A stretch of DNA of 64,000 nt, taken from positions 62,001-126,000 of the forward strand of contig OZ037899.1 of assembly GCA_964035575.1 (NCBI GenBank), written 5' to 3'. This document shows, in pieces, positions 48,882-60,289 of this stretch (positions are counted from its first letter, which is position 1; the number at the start of each line of letters is the position of its first letter). The stretch comes from Rhynchopus sp. YZ270_cl-10. Lineage: Eukaryota > Euglenozoa > Diplonemea > Diplonemida > Diplonemidae. The notes beneath the pieces were generated by a model. The model had not been told where the DNA came from. It searched no databases and saw only the letters and a list, made by a program, of their open reading frames with translations. The position numbers were made by a program, and so were the translations under genes.

Positions 48882-50866
48882 TTTTTACAGTTTTGCACAC
48901 CCTGAAAATCGATTTTTTCGGCTCCGCCGGTGAAATATCGACATAATTTAGGTATGTTATGTGCATAATATACCCATTAGAGCCCATTCAAGTCACATTC
49001 CGACCATTTTTCGTGAAAAAATGCAACTTTTTGTCACCGTGACCCCGAAAAATGACGATTTTTTGGTCGATTTTTTCGGCCAAAAATTTCGTACCACAGG
49101 GCCATACCATATACTGGGATTATCAACTTTTTGAAAATACGGCCTGGTATTTGGGTGTATATGTCCCATGGGGCCCATAGTAACCTTACTGTGTCATGCC
49201 GAAAGCCAATCTTAATAGTAAAATTCGATTTTCTGTGAAAAATATTTTCACCAAAAAATCGTCATTTTTCCGATTTTCGTCATTTTTACAGTTTTGCACA
49301 CCCTGAAAATCGATTTTTTCGGCTCCGCCGGTGAAATATCGACATAATTTAGGTATGTTATGTGCATAATATACCCATTAGAGCCCATTCAAGTCACATT
49401 CCGACCATTTTTCGTGAAAAAATGCAACTTTTTGTCACCGTGACCCCCAAAAATGACGATTTTTTGGTCGATTTTTTCGGCCAAAAATTTCGTACCACAG
49501 GGCCATACCATATACTGGGATTATCAACTTTTTGAAAATACGGCCTGGTATTCGGGTGTATATGTCCCATGGGGCCCATAGTAACCTTACTGGGTCATGC
49601 CGAAAGCCAATCTTAATAGTAAAATTCGATTTTCTGTGAAAAATATTTTCACCAAAAAATCGTCATTTTTCCGATTTTCGTCATTTTTACAGTTTTGCAC
49701 ACCCTGAAAATCGATTTTTTCGGCTCCGCCGGTGAAATATCGACATAATTTAGGTATGTTATGTGCATAATATACCCATTAGAGCCCATTCAAGTCACAT
49801 TCCGACCATTTTTCGTGAAAAAATGCAACTTTTTGTCACCGTGACCCCGAAAAATGACGATTTTTTGGTCGATTTTTTCGGCCAAAAATTTCGTACCACA
49901 GGGCCATACCATATACTGGGATTATCAACTTTTTGAAAATACGGCCTGGTATTCGGGTGTATATGTCCCATGGGGCCCATAGTAACCTTACTGGGTCATG
50001 CCGAAAGCCAATCTTAATAGTAAAATTCGATTTTCTGTGAAAAATATTTTGACCAAAAAATCGTCATTTTTCCGATTTTCGTCATTTTTACAGTTTTGCA
50101 CACCCTGAAAATCGATTTTTTCGGCTCCGCCGGTGAAATATCGACATAATTTAGGTATGTTATGTGCATAATATACCCATTAGAGCCCATTCAAGTCACA
50201 TTCCGACCATTTTTCGTGAAAAAATGCAACTTTTTGTCACCGTGACCCCGAAAAATGACGATTTTTTGGTCGATTTTTTCGGCCAAAAATTTCGTACCAC
50301 AGGGCCATACCATATACTGGGATTATCAACTTTTTGAAAATACGGCCTGGTATTCGGGTGTATATGTCCCATGGGGCCCATAGTAACCTTACTGGGTCAT
50401 GCCGAAAGCCAATCTTAATAGTAAAATTCGATTTTCTGTGAAAAATATTTTGACCAAAAAATCGTCATTTTTCCGATTTTCGTCATTTTTACAGTTTTGC
50501 ACACCCTGAAAATCGATTTTTTCGGCTCCGCCGGTGAAATATCGACATAATTTAGGTATGTTATGTGCATAATATACCCATTAGAGCCCATTCAAGTCAC
50601 ATTCCGACCATTTTTCGTGAAAAAATGCAACTTTTTGTCACCGTGACCCCGAAAAATGACGATTTTTTGGTCGATTTTTTCGGCCAAAAATTTCGTACCA
50701 CAGGGCCATACCATATACTGGGATTATCAACTTTTTGAAAATACGGCCTGGTATTCGGGTGTATATGTCCCATGGGGCCCATAGTAACCTTACTGGGTCA
50801 TGCCCAAAGCCAATCTTAATAGTAAAATTCGATTTTCTGTGAAAAATATTTTCACCAAAAAATCGA
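48882..50866. repeat. 401-bp satellite array, unit B second block, about 5 units
   Basis: Unit B copy of 22331-24315. The first two units have variants seen in the 38977-42880 block (TTTTCACC, CCCCCAAAAA) while the last three are like unit A. Confidence 0.95.
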
Positions 50867-52346
50867 CTTTTTTCAAAATATTTCTCAGTTAGACAGTGTG
50901 TGATGCTCGGATCTGAGCGTACGACCCCGCAATTGACTCAGATGTGCTCAAATACCCCATATACCCAAGAAAATTGCATTTTCGAGTGAAAAGAAGGTTC
51001 GTACAGAGGTCATATGCCTGTGTACAGGTATATTTGCCTGTAACCCCTATGTTTGAGCACCGGCTAAGTTGTAGAGAGGGCCTGATACTCGGAATTGACC
51101 GTGCGACCCCGCAATTGACTCAGATTGGCCCAAAAACCCTATATACCCAAGATTTCTTCATTTTCGTGCAAATTTGAGGTATTTAGATATGGTTGTTTGC
51201 ATGTTACACCAAAATACAGGTGTTTGTTGCACCTGTAAAATTTGAGACATTGTGTGATGCTCTAATCTGATCGTACGACCCCGCAATTGACTCAAAAATG
51301 TCCAAAAACCCCACATTCCCAAGATTTTTGCATTTTCGAGCATATATGAGCCATTTAGATATGATTATTAGCCATTTTACCCAATATACAGGTGTTTGTT
51401 GCATAGCTAAAATTCTAGACATTGTCTGATGCTCGGATCTGACCGTACGACCCCGCAATTGACTCAGATGTGCCCAAAAACCCTATATACCCAAGATTTC
51501 TTCATTTTCATGCGTATTTGAGACATTCAGATATGGTTATATGCATTTTACACCAAAATACATGTGATTGTTGCTTTTTTGAAATTCTAGACATTGTGTG
51601 ATACTCGGATCTGATCGTGCGACCCCGCAATGAACTCAAATGTGCCCAAAAACCCCATATTCCCAAGATTATTGCATTTTAGAGCATTTTTAAGCTACTT
51701 ACATGTGGTTATTAGCCATTTTACCCAAAATAGACATGTTTATTGCATAGTTGAAATTCTAGGTATTGTGTGATGCTCGGATCTGATCGTGCGACCCCGC
51801 AATTGACTCAGATGTGCCCAAAAAACCCATATTCCCAAGATTTTTGCATTTTCGTGCAAATTTAAGGTATTCAGATATGGTTATATGCATGTTACACCAA
51901 AATACAGGTGTTTGTTGCACCTGTAAAATTCTAGACATTATGTGATGCTCAGATCTGATCGTACGACCCCGCAATGAACTCAGATGTGCCCAAAAACCCC
52001 ATATTCCCAAGATTTTTGCGTTTTAGAGCACATTCTAATTGCTTAGATAGGGTATAAAGGCATTTTGCCCATATTTTTGCGACATTTTACCGATTAGGAT
52101 ACTTCTGATGCTCCAATCAAATCGTCCGACCCCGCAATGGATTCAGAATGGCCCAAAAACCCTATATTCCCAAGATTTTTGCACTTTTAAGGGTTTCTGA
52201 CATCCTTAGATAGGATAAAGAGGCATTTTCAGGTATTTTGATAAACGGACATTTTGTCTATTAGGATATGTGTGATGCTCAGATTGATTCATCTGACCTC
52301 ATAATGGATTCAGGAGCCCCTAAATATGCCATTTTCCCAAAAATTT
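50867..52346. repeat. Inverted ~160-bp satellite family, unit B
   Basis: Unit B copy of 24316-25795. Confidence 0.8.
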
Positions 52347-52581
52347 CTCACTTTTGACAATTTTGAAGATTCTCAGAAAGAGTGAGGAGACAAAAAAATG
52401 AGAAAAATCTGAAAAAGTCAAAATATATTATCTGTCTCAGGTGTTGAACCCGGGACCGAAAGAATATCGGACCACGGTACAACACACTAGGATTTTCTGA
52501 CGCAAGTATTTTTTTAGTTTTTTATGGATGCGCACAGCTAAGAACCGGTCTGACAATTTAGATCTATTTTTCGGTGTATTT

Positions 52582-52643
52582 ATCCAGTTGGTCACCCGCG
52601 CCAGTACTATCCAGGCTTGGAGGTGTCTAACTTCTCAGGTAAA
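52582..52643 (-). pseudogene. 5S rRNA fragment, unit B
   Basis: Unit B copy of 26031-26092. Confidence 0.75.
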
Positions 52644-52692
52644 AACGGACTGGTAATAAGTCTTCCCAGCTTTTCTATCCAGACCTATTATT

Positions 52693-52811
52693 GGATTCGG
52701 CCATACTCTGGTGAATACACCTCATCCCGCCTGATTTGAGAAGTTAAGCACCAGCAGGCCTGGATAGTACTGGCGTGGGTGACCAGCTGGGAAGTCCGGG
52801 TGCTTGAATCC
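52693..52811 (+). rRNA. 5S ribosomal RNA, unit B
   Basis: Unit B copy of 26142-26260. Confidence 0.97.
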
Positions 52812-52862
52812 TTTTTCCTTTTCTTCTGTTGTATTAGGTGTGCACATTTGAGGATGTCCAGA

Positions 52863-52898
52863 CCCTGACCCACCTCCAACAAGACGACCCTGTCTTGT
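52863..52898 (+). promoter_or_regulatory. 36-bp element of RNA A, unit B
   Basis: Unit B copy of 26312-26347. Confidence 0.8.
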
Positions 52899-52921
52899 AT
52901 TCCGATGTTTGCTGCATGTTT

Positions 52922-53251
52922 GGGTGCTAAGTTAGTGTGCTACTTCGAAACCAAACAACTCGTTCAGCAACAACAAAAACTTGAAAAAGACATTTTTTCC
53001 AAGGAAAATTCTTTTACAATTTTGTGTGAAGACCGGTCATGTTGCGGGCCCGATGTGGCCTGCGACGGACTACTCTCATATGATAGTAAATCCCGTACAA
53101 TCTGTACAGAATATTACCATGACGATATTATTCTTACATTCGTGTAAACTAATCTTCCGATTGCGTTCTATTTCACACTTCAAATATTAGAACTGGATGT
53201 GGGATTGCCAGTTTACTGGTGGTCCCGATCCAGCACACAACGCAAGCACCC
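52922..53251 (+). ncRNA. Unassigned Pol III RNA A, unit B
   Basis: Unit B copy of 26371-26700. The other copy (15489-15810) has no counterpart in unit B. Confidence 0.7.
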
Positions 53252-53359
53252 AATTTTTTTTGTCCCTGCCCGTCCACAGGCCATGTGTGCACCAGTGACC
53301 GCAAACCCACAAACCCCAAGTTAGGTTGGAAATTCTTGGGGAGCTCTGAAAAAAACCTA

Positions 53360-53430
53360 GGCCGCTGTGGGGATTGAACCCACGACCCCATCATTACGGA
53401 TGATGTGCTCTACCACTGAGCTAAACAGCC
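53360..53430 (-). tRNA. tRNA-Thr(CGU), C33, unit B
   Basis: Unit B copy of 26809-26879. Confidence 0.94.
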
Positions 53431-53508
53431 ACATTTTAGGGAGCAAGGTGTGAAAGCTCTGAGAACCAATTTACACAGGAGAAACAAAACAGGGGAAAAA
53501 AAAACTGT

Positions 53509-53580
53509 GGACCCTGAGAGGTTCGAACTCTCGGCCTCCCGTATGCGGAACGGGCGCTCTTCCACTGAGCTAAGAGCCCC
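53509..53580 (-). tRNA. tRNA-Ala(CGC), C33, unit B
   Basis: Unit B copy of 26958-27029. Confidence 0.9.
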
Positions 53581-53657
53581 ACAATTATGATGCTTCTTTA
53601 AAACAACAAGCTTTGGGCCGAAATAGGCTTTTAAGTGATCACACAACGAAGAAAAAG

Positions 53658-53739
53658 TGACGAGGGTGAGGTTTGAACTCACGCCCCCGAAGAGACTACG
53701 ACCTGAACGTAGCGCCTTAGACCACTCGGCCACCTCGCC
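53658..53739 (-). tRNA. tRNA-Leu(CAG), unit B
   Basis: Unit B copy of 27107-27188. Confidence 0.97.
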
Positions 53740-53860
53740 TTACTAGGCTCCTTCGTTAAAAATTTTTTCACCATCGCGGAGGTATGAAGGAAATTTTTGA
53801 TGCGTGCTCTGTACATTTCAAAAGACCCCCTTCAAAGAAAAGAAGATGGAGAGAAAGCAT

Positions 53861-53933
53861 GGCGCTATAGCTCAGTGGTTAGAGCGCTCGCCCAGTAAGC
53901 GAGAGGTCGAGGGTTCGATCCCCTCTAGTGCCT
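53861..53933 (+). tRNA. tRNA-Thr(AGU), C33, unit B
   Basis: Unit B copy of 27310-27382. Confidence 0.94.
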
Positions 53934-54017
53934 TGTTTTTTGTTCACTGTCCTATTTCTGGTTCGTTGTTAGGTCACAAACAACCTGTTCACATGTTGTC
54001 CATCATGACTCAGTATT

Positions 54018-54136
54018 GGATTCGGCCATACTCTGGTGAATACACCTCATCCCGCCTGATTTGAGAAGTTAAGCACCAGCAGGCCTGGATAGTACTGGCG
54101 TGGGTGACCAGCTGGGAAGTCCGGGTGCTTGAATCC
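54018..54136 (+). rRNA. 5S ribosomal RNA, second, unit B
   Basis: Unit B copy of 27467-27585. Confidence 0.97.
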
Positions 54137-54150
54137 TTTTTACTTTTTTT

Positions 54151-54801
54151 TACTGAAGCAGAAAGTTGTTCTGGATTGCTCACACAGGATCAAAAACGCG
54201 AAAACGTTGGGAATATGTGTTATTTGGGTGCTCCCGAACCCATTATGAGGTCGGACGATTTGATTGGAGCATCAGAAGTGCCCTAATTGAGGTGGCCAAA
54301 ATGACCGTTTTTACCTGCTATTCCGCAACAGCCCAACTGGTCAAAAATGCGAAAACGTTGGGAAAACGGGTTATTTGGATGCTCCTGAAGCCATCATGAG
54401 GTCGGAACCGCAAATTGGAGCATCACACATGTCCTAATCACTTACTCCCAGTGAAACACGGTACACATGGAATTTTCCGATTTTCCACCGGATACTCCGC
54501 AATAGCAAGATCGTCCAAAATGTGAAAACGTTGGGATAATGGGTCATTCGGATGCTCCTGAATTCATTATGAGGTTGTAACCGCAAATTAGAGCATCAGA
54601 AGTGCCCTAATCGAGTTCGCGAAAATGACCCAGCAAAATGTCATTTTCACCTCTATTCTGCAATAGCCAGATCGTCAAAAATGGGAAACTAACGGGAAAA
54701 TGGGATGTTTGGATGCTCCTGAATCCATTATGAAGTCGTAACCGCAAATTGGAGCATCACACATCCCTAATCAGCCCTAATCACTTACTCCCAGTGAAAA
54801 T
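54151..54801. repeat. ~160-bp satellite, unit B right part
   Basis: Unit B copy of 27600-28250. Confidence 0.8.
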
Positions 54802-54866
54802 TTATTTGGGCTATTTGAGATGTATGGAATGTACAGGGTTCCCCCTACACAGCAAAAAGACAATAA

Positions 54867-54948
54867 CGCGGACGGCAGGATTTGAACCTGCGCGGGCAGA
54901 GCCCAATGCATTTCGAGTGCACCTCCGTAACCACTTGGATACGTCCGC
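54867..54948 (-). tRNA. tRNA-Ser(CGA), unit B
   Basis: Unit B copy of 28316-28397. Confidence 0.97.
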
Positions 54949-55030
54949 TACTGTTCCTTTGCAACTTCTGGAGGAGTCATCGAAAGAACAGGAGGAATGA
55001 ACAGTGTTTCACAGAACAAAAAAAAGGCTT

Positions 55031-55103
55031 TGCTCCCGGCGGGGTTTGAACCCGCGATCCCAGGCTCATAAGACCTGTGCCTTAACCACTAGGCCACGAG
55101 AGC
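55031..55103 (-). tRNA. tRNA-Ile(UAU), unit B
   Basis: Unit B copy of 28480-28552. Confidence 0.96.
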
Positions 55104-55129
55104 GTCGAGCCCTTTTATCCCTTGATAAG

Positions 55130-55200
55130 GCGACCGTGGTCTAGTGGCATGATGGACCCCTCCCAAGGGTTCGACCCGGGTTCGATTCCCGGCGGTCGCA
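55130..55200 (+). tRNA. tRNA-Gly(CCC), unit B
   Basis: Unit B copy of 28579-28649. Confidence 0.96.
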
Positions 55201-55250
55201 TAGCCTTTTTTAAGCTGGGCATGTAGAAAACATCGTTGGAAGTAATTAGA

Positions 55251-55323
55251 AGCAGAGTGGCGCAGTGGTCAGCGCGGTGGGCTCATAACCCACAGGTCAT
55301 AGGATCGAAACCTATCTCTGCTA
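55251..55323 (+). tRNA. Initiator tRNA-Met(CAU), unit B
   Basis: Unit B copy of 28700-28772. Confidence 0.97.
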
Positions 55324-55424
55324 GAAAACCTTTTTCAGTGAACCCATTTTTTTGACTTGAAAAAAATTTTTTGCACACCAAAAAAAAGTTGGTCAGACCC
55401 TTGCCAACATCTCACTAAGTTTGG

Positions 55425-55497
55425 GCAGCTATCGTCTAGTGGTTAGGACGTCCGCCTTACACGCGGAAGATCGCTGGTTCAATCCCAGCTAGTTGTA
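55425..55497 (+). tRNA. tRNA-Val(UAC), unit B
   Basis: Unit B copy of 28874-28946. Confidence 0.97.
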
Positions 55498-55588
55498 CTT
55501 TTCATTTTTGAATTTCCTTCACAATTTTTACAGGTGGTGTTGACTGTGAAGGGACACTTCCTTAAAACAAGAAAAGAATATGAAACAA

Positions 55589-55661
55589 GCCCCATTGGCG
55601 CAATGGATAGCGCGTTGGACTTCTAATCCAAAGGTTGTGGGTTCGAGTCCCACATGGGGTA
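55589..55661 (+). tRNA. tRNA-Arg(UCU), unit B
   Basis: Unit B copy of 29038-29110. Confidence 0.97.
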
Positions 55662-55749
55662 ATTCTTTTCTTTGTTTTTTATTTTTCAGATTCGGTGTGA
55701 TTGAAGACTTTCTCTGGACGCATTCATTTTAAAAACAGGCTTCATTGTA

Positions 55750-55821
55750 TCCTCGGTAGTATAGAGGTCAGTATTTCCGCCTGTCACGCGGAAGACCCGG
55801 GTTCAATTCCCGGCCGGGGAA
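55750..55821 (+). tRNA. tRNA-Asp(GUC), second gene, unit B
   Basis: Unit B copy of 29199-29270. Confidence 0.97.
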
Positions 55822-55923
55822 CTCTTTTTATGTGTTGTGTTTTCTTCTGTTTTTCCTTTTGCTCCGTTTTGGTTGTCCTTTCTCACCGTTCTCATTTCAT
55901 TTCTAATATAAATCTGTTGGCAA

Positions 55924-56005
55924 GGCAGGATGGCCGAGAGGTCTAAGGCGGAGGACTCAAGTTCCTTTCTCTTCGGAGGCGTGGGTTCAAACCCCACTCC
56001 TGTCA
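55924..56005 (+). tRNA. tRNA-Leu(CAA), unit B
   Basis: Unit B copy of 29373-29454. Confidence 0.97.
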
Positions 56006-56112
56006 CACTTTTTTCCTTCTGTTGTCCAGAATCAATTTTTCAAGGAATCAGTTTTTTCACAATTTGTTTTTTCTGACAAAAAATTTGTGACACAAAATCT
56101 CGAAAAAAAGAG

Positions 56113-56184
56113 GGGCTCAGCAGGGAATCGAACCCTGGACCTCTCGCACCCAAAGCGAGAATCATGCCACTAGACCACTAAGCC
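56113..56184 (-). tRNA. tRNA-Pro(UGG), unit B
   Basis: Unit B copy of 29562-29633. Confidence 0.97.
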
Positions 56185-56307
56185 TTCGTTTTGTACCCAT
56201 ATTCCCATTTTCTTCTGTCCAAAATTTTTTTTTTATTTTGACACAGTTTTGGGTTCTGGGTGGTGAATGCACACACCATCTCGTTTCTATGAACCATATA
56301 AATGTCA

Positions 56308-56381
56308 GCACCTATGGTCTAGTTGGTTATGACGCCTCGTTAACACCGAGGAGGTCTCCGGTTCAAACCCGGATAGGTGTA
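56308..56381 (+). tRNA. tRNA-Val(AAC), unit B
   Basis: Unit B copy of 29757-29830; the last gene of the unit. Confidence 0.97.
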
Positions 56382-56669
56382 CACTTCTTTTTGTGTGTTT
56401 GTTTTTTGGCCTTGTGTTGTCCATTTTTTTTGGGGTGAGCGCACATCCGCAAACACGTGTCATAATGCTAACGTTTGCGGCTGTGCTACTCTGCCTATTT
56501 TTTTGGATTTGGTGAAAAATGGTACCAAAATCAAATCCCGGAGCGATCAGTTTTTGTTGCCGGAAGCACATGTGGAAATGGGTGGGAATTCCTTAACATT
56601 TCCGCATGTGCTTCCTTTTCAGTCCTTTCCATCTCGAACGAACTTTGATCAGTGGGAACATGAAACAGA

Positions 56670-56959
56670 CTGACAGGTTACATAGCGTCTCAGCTCAACC
56701 TGATTGCAGGCCAAAAAATAATTTTCGGCCAAAATTTTTTTTAAGTTTTTGTTGCCAGAAGCCATATGCTGAAACTTTGCACAGCACACAGTGAGCTGTG
56801 CGCCCACAACGGAGGGCCTGTTCTGTGCGCCCACAATGGGGGGTGTTCTGTGCGCCCGACATACCAAAAAATTTTCGTCCAAAAAATTGGGATGTAGTAG
56901 CACAGCGCACTTTTCCAATGTAGTAGCACAGCACACCTTGAAAATTGTTATTAGAGTTG
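56670..56959. repeat. Short GTGCGCCC-rich repeat spacer, unit C
   Basis: Unit C copy of 1-290. Confidence 0.6.
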
Positions 56960-56977
56960 AGGGGAAAAAAGAGAAGT

Positions 56978-56993
56978 GCCTCCACCTGGGATT

Positions 56994-57042
<49 letters not shown>

Positions 57043-57049
57043 AAGAGGC
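56978..57049 (-). tRNA. tRNA-Phe(GAA), unit C
   Basis: Unit C copy of 309-380. Confidence 0.97.
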
Positions 57050-57128
57050 CTTGTTTTAGGGTATGCATATTTTTTACACGGCCAACATTTTTTGAACAGG
57101 TCAAAGTCAAAGTAGTAGAAAAAGTATT

Positions 57129-57200
57129 GGTCGTGACAGGGCTCGAACCTGGGACCGTTGGCTTATTAGACCAATGCTCTACCGACTGAGCTACACGACC
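57129..57200 (-). tRNA. tRNA-Ile(AAU), unit C
   Basis: Unit C copy of 460-531. Confidence 0.96.
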
Positions 57201-57272
57201 GACAATAATGACGAAAGGAATTGCCTACCTGGGGTGCACACTATTTTTTTCTATTTTGCACAAAACTGTATT

Positions 57273-57884
57273 TGCATGACCTCCTCGTACCAATGCTCCG
57301 CAACAGCAAAATGGTCAAAAATGCAAAAATGTTGGGAAAATGGGTTATTTGGGTGCTCCTGAATCCATTATGAGGTTAAACGATGTGATTAGAGCATCAG
57401 AAGTATCCTGATCGAGTTGACGAAAATGACCCTATTGTACTGCCATTCCACAAAGGAAAAAATGGTCAAAAAGGCGAAAACGTTGGGAAAATGGGTTGGA
57501 TTTAGGCGCTCCTGAACGCATTATGAGGTCAGAACCGCAAATTGGAGCACCAGAAGTGCCCTAATCGAGTTGGCGAAAATGACCCACTAAAATGACTTTT
57601 GTGCCACCATGCCACGAATGGCAAAATGTTCAAAAATGTGAAAATATTGGGAAAACGGGTTATTCGGCTGCTCATGAAGCCATTATGAGGTCAGAATCGC
57701 CAATTGGAGCATCAGAAGTGTCCTGATAGAGTTGGTTAAAATGACCCAGTAAAATGCCTATTGTACTGCTATTGCGCAATAGCAAAATGCTCAAAAATGT
57801 GAAAACGTTGGGAAAATGGGTCATTTGGATGCTCCTGAACGCATTATGAGGTCAGACTCGCCAATTGGACCATCACACACATCC
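57273..57884. repeat. ~160-bp satellite, unit C
   Basis: Unit C copy of 604-1215. Confidence 0.8.
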
Positions 57885-57977
57885 TCATCGCAGGCACTGC
57901 ACAATGATGTCAGTTCATATTTTTGTGTGTTTGACTGGCCCAACCAAAAAATAATCAACAAAATATTGCAAAAAAAT

Positions 57978-58049
57978 GGACATTGAGGGGTTCGAACCCT
58001 CGGCCTCCCGTATGCAGAACGGGCGCTCTACCACTGAGCTAAACGCCCC
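57978..58049 (-). tRNA. tRNA-Ala(UGC), C33, unit C
   Basis: Unit C copy of 1309-1380, with the same C33 and acceptor mismatches. Confidence 0.9.
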
Positions 58050-58161
58050 TGATAAATGTCCCTCAAGGAGAGGTACTTGGGGCACGTTCTGTTCGTCTAT
58101 TTTGTCAATTTTTTCAAGAACGCAACAAGCCTTGAAATTGACTCTTTCCTTTAAAACGAAT

Positions 58162-58233
58162 GCCCGCCTAGCTCAGCGGTAGAGCGTTGGACTTTTAATC
58201 CAATGGTCGTGGGTTCGATCCCCACGGCGGGTG
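58162..58233 (+). tRNA. tRNA-Lys(UUU), unit C
   Basis: Unit C copy of 1493-1564. Confidence 0.97.
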
Positions 58234-58312
58234 CCTACTTTTTTGGATCAATTGGATTCTCTTTTTTTTGTGCTCATTTTCAGGATCTGGGGCGTTGTAC
58301 TTCCTCAACTAT

Positions 58313-58394
58313 GCTGACGTATCCAAGTGGTTACGGAGGTGGACTTGAAATCCACTGGGCTCTGCCCGCGCAGGTTCGAACCCTGCCGTCAGCG
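58313..58394 (+). tRNA. tRNA-Ser(UGA), unit C
   Basis: Unit C copy of 1644-1725. Confidence 0.97.
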
Positions 58395-58512
58395 TTCTTT
58401 ACCTTTTCGTTTGATTTCTGGGATTTATGTTTTTGCCATCAAATGCAAAGATTGAAGATGTGTGTGTGACAAAGCTCCAAAAAATATTGAAAACACTTGG
58501 AAAAAGAAAAGT

Positions 58513-58583
58513 TCTCCCACGCGGGTTTGAACCGCGGCTACTGGATTCAAAGTCCAGGGTGCTAACCACTACACCATAGGAGA
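58513..58583 (-). tRNA. tRNA-Gln(UUG), unit C
   Basis: Unit C copy of 1844-1914. Confidence 0.95.
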
Positions 58584-58685
58584 GATAATCCGGATCCTTT
58601 TGTTCACACAACAACGATGGAAAATTTGGTGGTTGCAGGTACACACAAGTACCCCACGTTGATTCTTCGATTTAAGTTAATATGA

Positions 58686-58758
58686 GCCTCCCTAGCTCAG
58701 TCGGTAGAGCGCAAGGCCCTTAACCTTGTGGTCGCGGGTTCGAGCCCCGCGGGAGGTG
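58686..58758 (+). tRNA. tRNA-Lys(CUU), C33, unit C
   Basis: Unit C copy of 2017-2089. Confidence 0.95.
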
Positions 58759-58977
58759 CTTTTTGTATTGATACCTGAATTTTTCTGAAATTTTTTTATT
58801 TGTTGGAAAACATGGTGTGTCGGTCGTTGTGCAGTGAGCCCGCCATCGTGCGAAATCGTGCCCAAAAATTTTTTTTGGTGGTCACAATCGCAATGATTTT
58901 TGGTGACCACGCAAGTGATCACTAACGTGTCGTTAAACAAAGTACAAGCTTCGTCCTAAGTACTGACAGGTAATTAA

Positions 58978-59059
58978 GCGGACGTACCCAAGTGGTTACG
59001 GGGCTCGCCTGCTAAGCGAGTGTGCTCTGCATGCGCAAGTTCGAACCTTGCCGTTCGCG
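58978..59059 (+). tRNA. tRNA-Ser(GCU), unit C
   Basis: Unit C copy of 2309-2390. Confidence 0.97.
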
Positions 59060-59313
59060 TTTTTTATACACTGCATCGATCCCTTTTTTCATTCTTTTCT
59101 GAACTTTTTCAAACTCAAAAAAAACCTGGCAAAATCTGTTTTATCTTCAGGTCAAGAATCTCCAAGTTAGGACAGCATTCAAGATGTTTGGTTTTTTTGG
59201 TGAGACAACCTTGGAAGTCCTGAAAAATAGTTTCAACATCAAGATGACACACAATGTGGGTTTTTTGCTCAAAATTAAAATTGGACTCAAAAACTCAAAA
59301 AAAATGAAAAATC

Positions 59314-59385
59314 TCCTCCTGTTGGGTTCGAACCAACGACCTGCAGGTTAACAGCCTGACGCGCTACCGACTGCGCCAAGGAGGA
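59314..59385 (-). tRNA. tRNA-Asn(GUU), unit C
   Basis: Unit C copy of 2645-2716. Confidence 0.96.
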
Positions 59386-59754
59386 TCTGATTGTTAGCGA
59401 AGACAGCATTTACATGGGGACCTTATTCAAAACGAAAACACACACAAGGAATGACGGAAACTTATGGCCGCGTTACGAAGAGAATGCGAGAGAATTCGTG
59501 GCTCGGTGGTCTAGTGGCATGATTCTGGCGACTCACCAGTACAGAATGGTGGAATCCAGCACAGAATGGTGACCCAAAAACCAGCACAGAATGGACGGAC
59601 TCAGACTTGACCCACTTACAGGCCAAAAAAAATTTTTCTACACAAAAAATTTTTTTTTTCACAGAGCAAGATTTTTGAGAAAATTTTTCAGGCCAAAACT
59701 TTGTCTCACCTGAAAATGACAAAAAGTTTCACCTACACCAGCCAGTTAACACAA

Positions 59755-60065
59755 CCTAGAACCAGATAACGCTGCCCGAACCCCGCGCACCCGCACAACC
59801 ACACGAACCAGCTAGTGACCGCAAACCCGCGCACCCGTCAACCCGCAAACCCGCACAACCACCAGCCAGATAACGCAACCTAGAACCAGTAGGTTCCCGC
59901 ACACCCGCACCCAAGAGCCAGCTTATCGACCACACGAACCAGCTAGGGACCGCAAACCCGCGCACCCGTCAACCCGCAAACCCGCACAACCACCAGCCAG
60001 ATAACGCAACCTAGAACCAGCAGGGTCCCGTGCACCCGCACCCACCAGCCAGCTTATTAACCACA
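59755..60065. repeat. C-rich repeat of element 2 (inverted G-rich repeat)
   Basis: The reverse complement of the 160-bp repeat of element 1 (CCGCAAACCCGCACAACC, AGCCAGATAACGCAACC). About two units with more changes. Confidence 0.85.
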
Positions 60066-60078
60066 CGAACAACAAAAA

Positions 60079-60157
60079 CTGCACCCTCTGGGGTTTGAAC
60101 CTCCGACCAGTAGTAATATGTAGTGTGCGGAACCTGTGTGGTAACCACTAGGACACT
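60079..60157 (-). other. tRNA-like A/B-box module in element 2
   Basis: On the minus strand, GTGTCCTAGTGGTTACC (A-box-like) and GGAGGTTCAAACCCC (B box). It corresponds to 9950-10030 in element 1. Confidence 0.65.
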
Positions 60158-60184
60158 CTCTCTACTTTAATGGAAATCCTTATT

Positions 60185-60271
60185 GCTGACGAAGCATCCA
60201 AGTGGGCACCACAAGGGTTGTTCACATTCTATTTTCCCAGTGGTCGGAGGTTCAAACCCCAGAAGCAGCAG
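60185..60271 (+). other. tRNA-like module, second arm, element 2
   Basis: GCATCCAAGTGGGCACC (A-box-like, similar to the tRNA-Ser A box) and GGTTCAAACCCC (B box). It is opposite in orientation to 60079-60157, and the pair is bordered by complementary AACAAAAACTGC and GCAGTTTTTGTT. Confidence 0.6.
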
Positions 60272-60289
60272 TTTTTGTTTCCCCTAACA

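Larger units (their letters stand above)
30119..56669. repeat. Unit B of the tandem RNA-gene macro-repeat
   Basis: This second copy is 26551 bp long. From 45219 to its end it matches unit A 18668-30118 at a constant shift of 26551, with no length change seen over 11.4 kb. It lacks the element in tRNA-Leu(UAG), and it lacks the 11.7-16.04 kb segment of unit A, which is replaced by 401-bp satellite units. It has 47 tRNA genes. Confidence 0.95.
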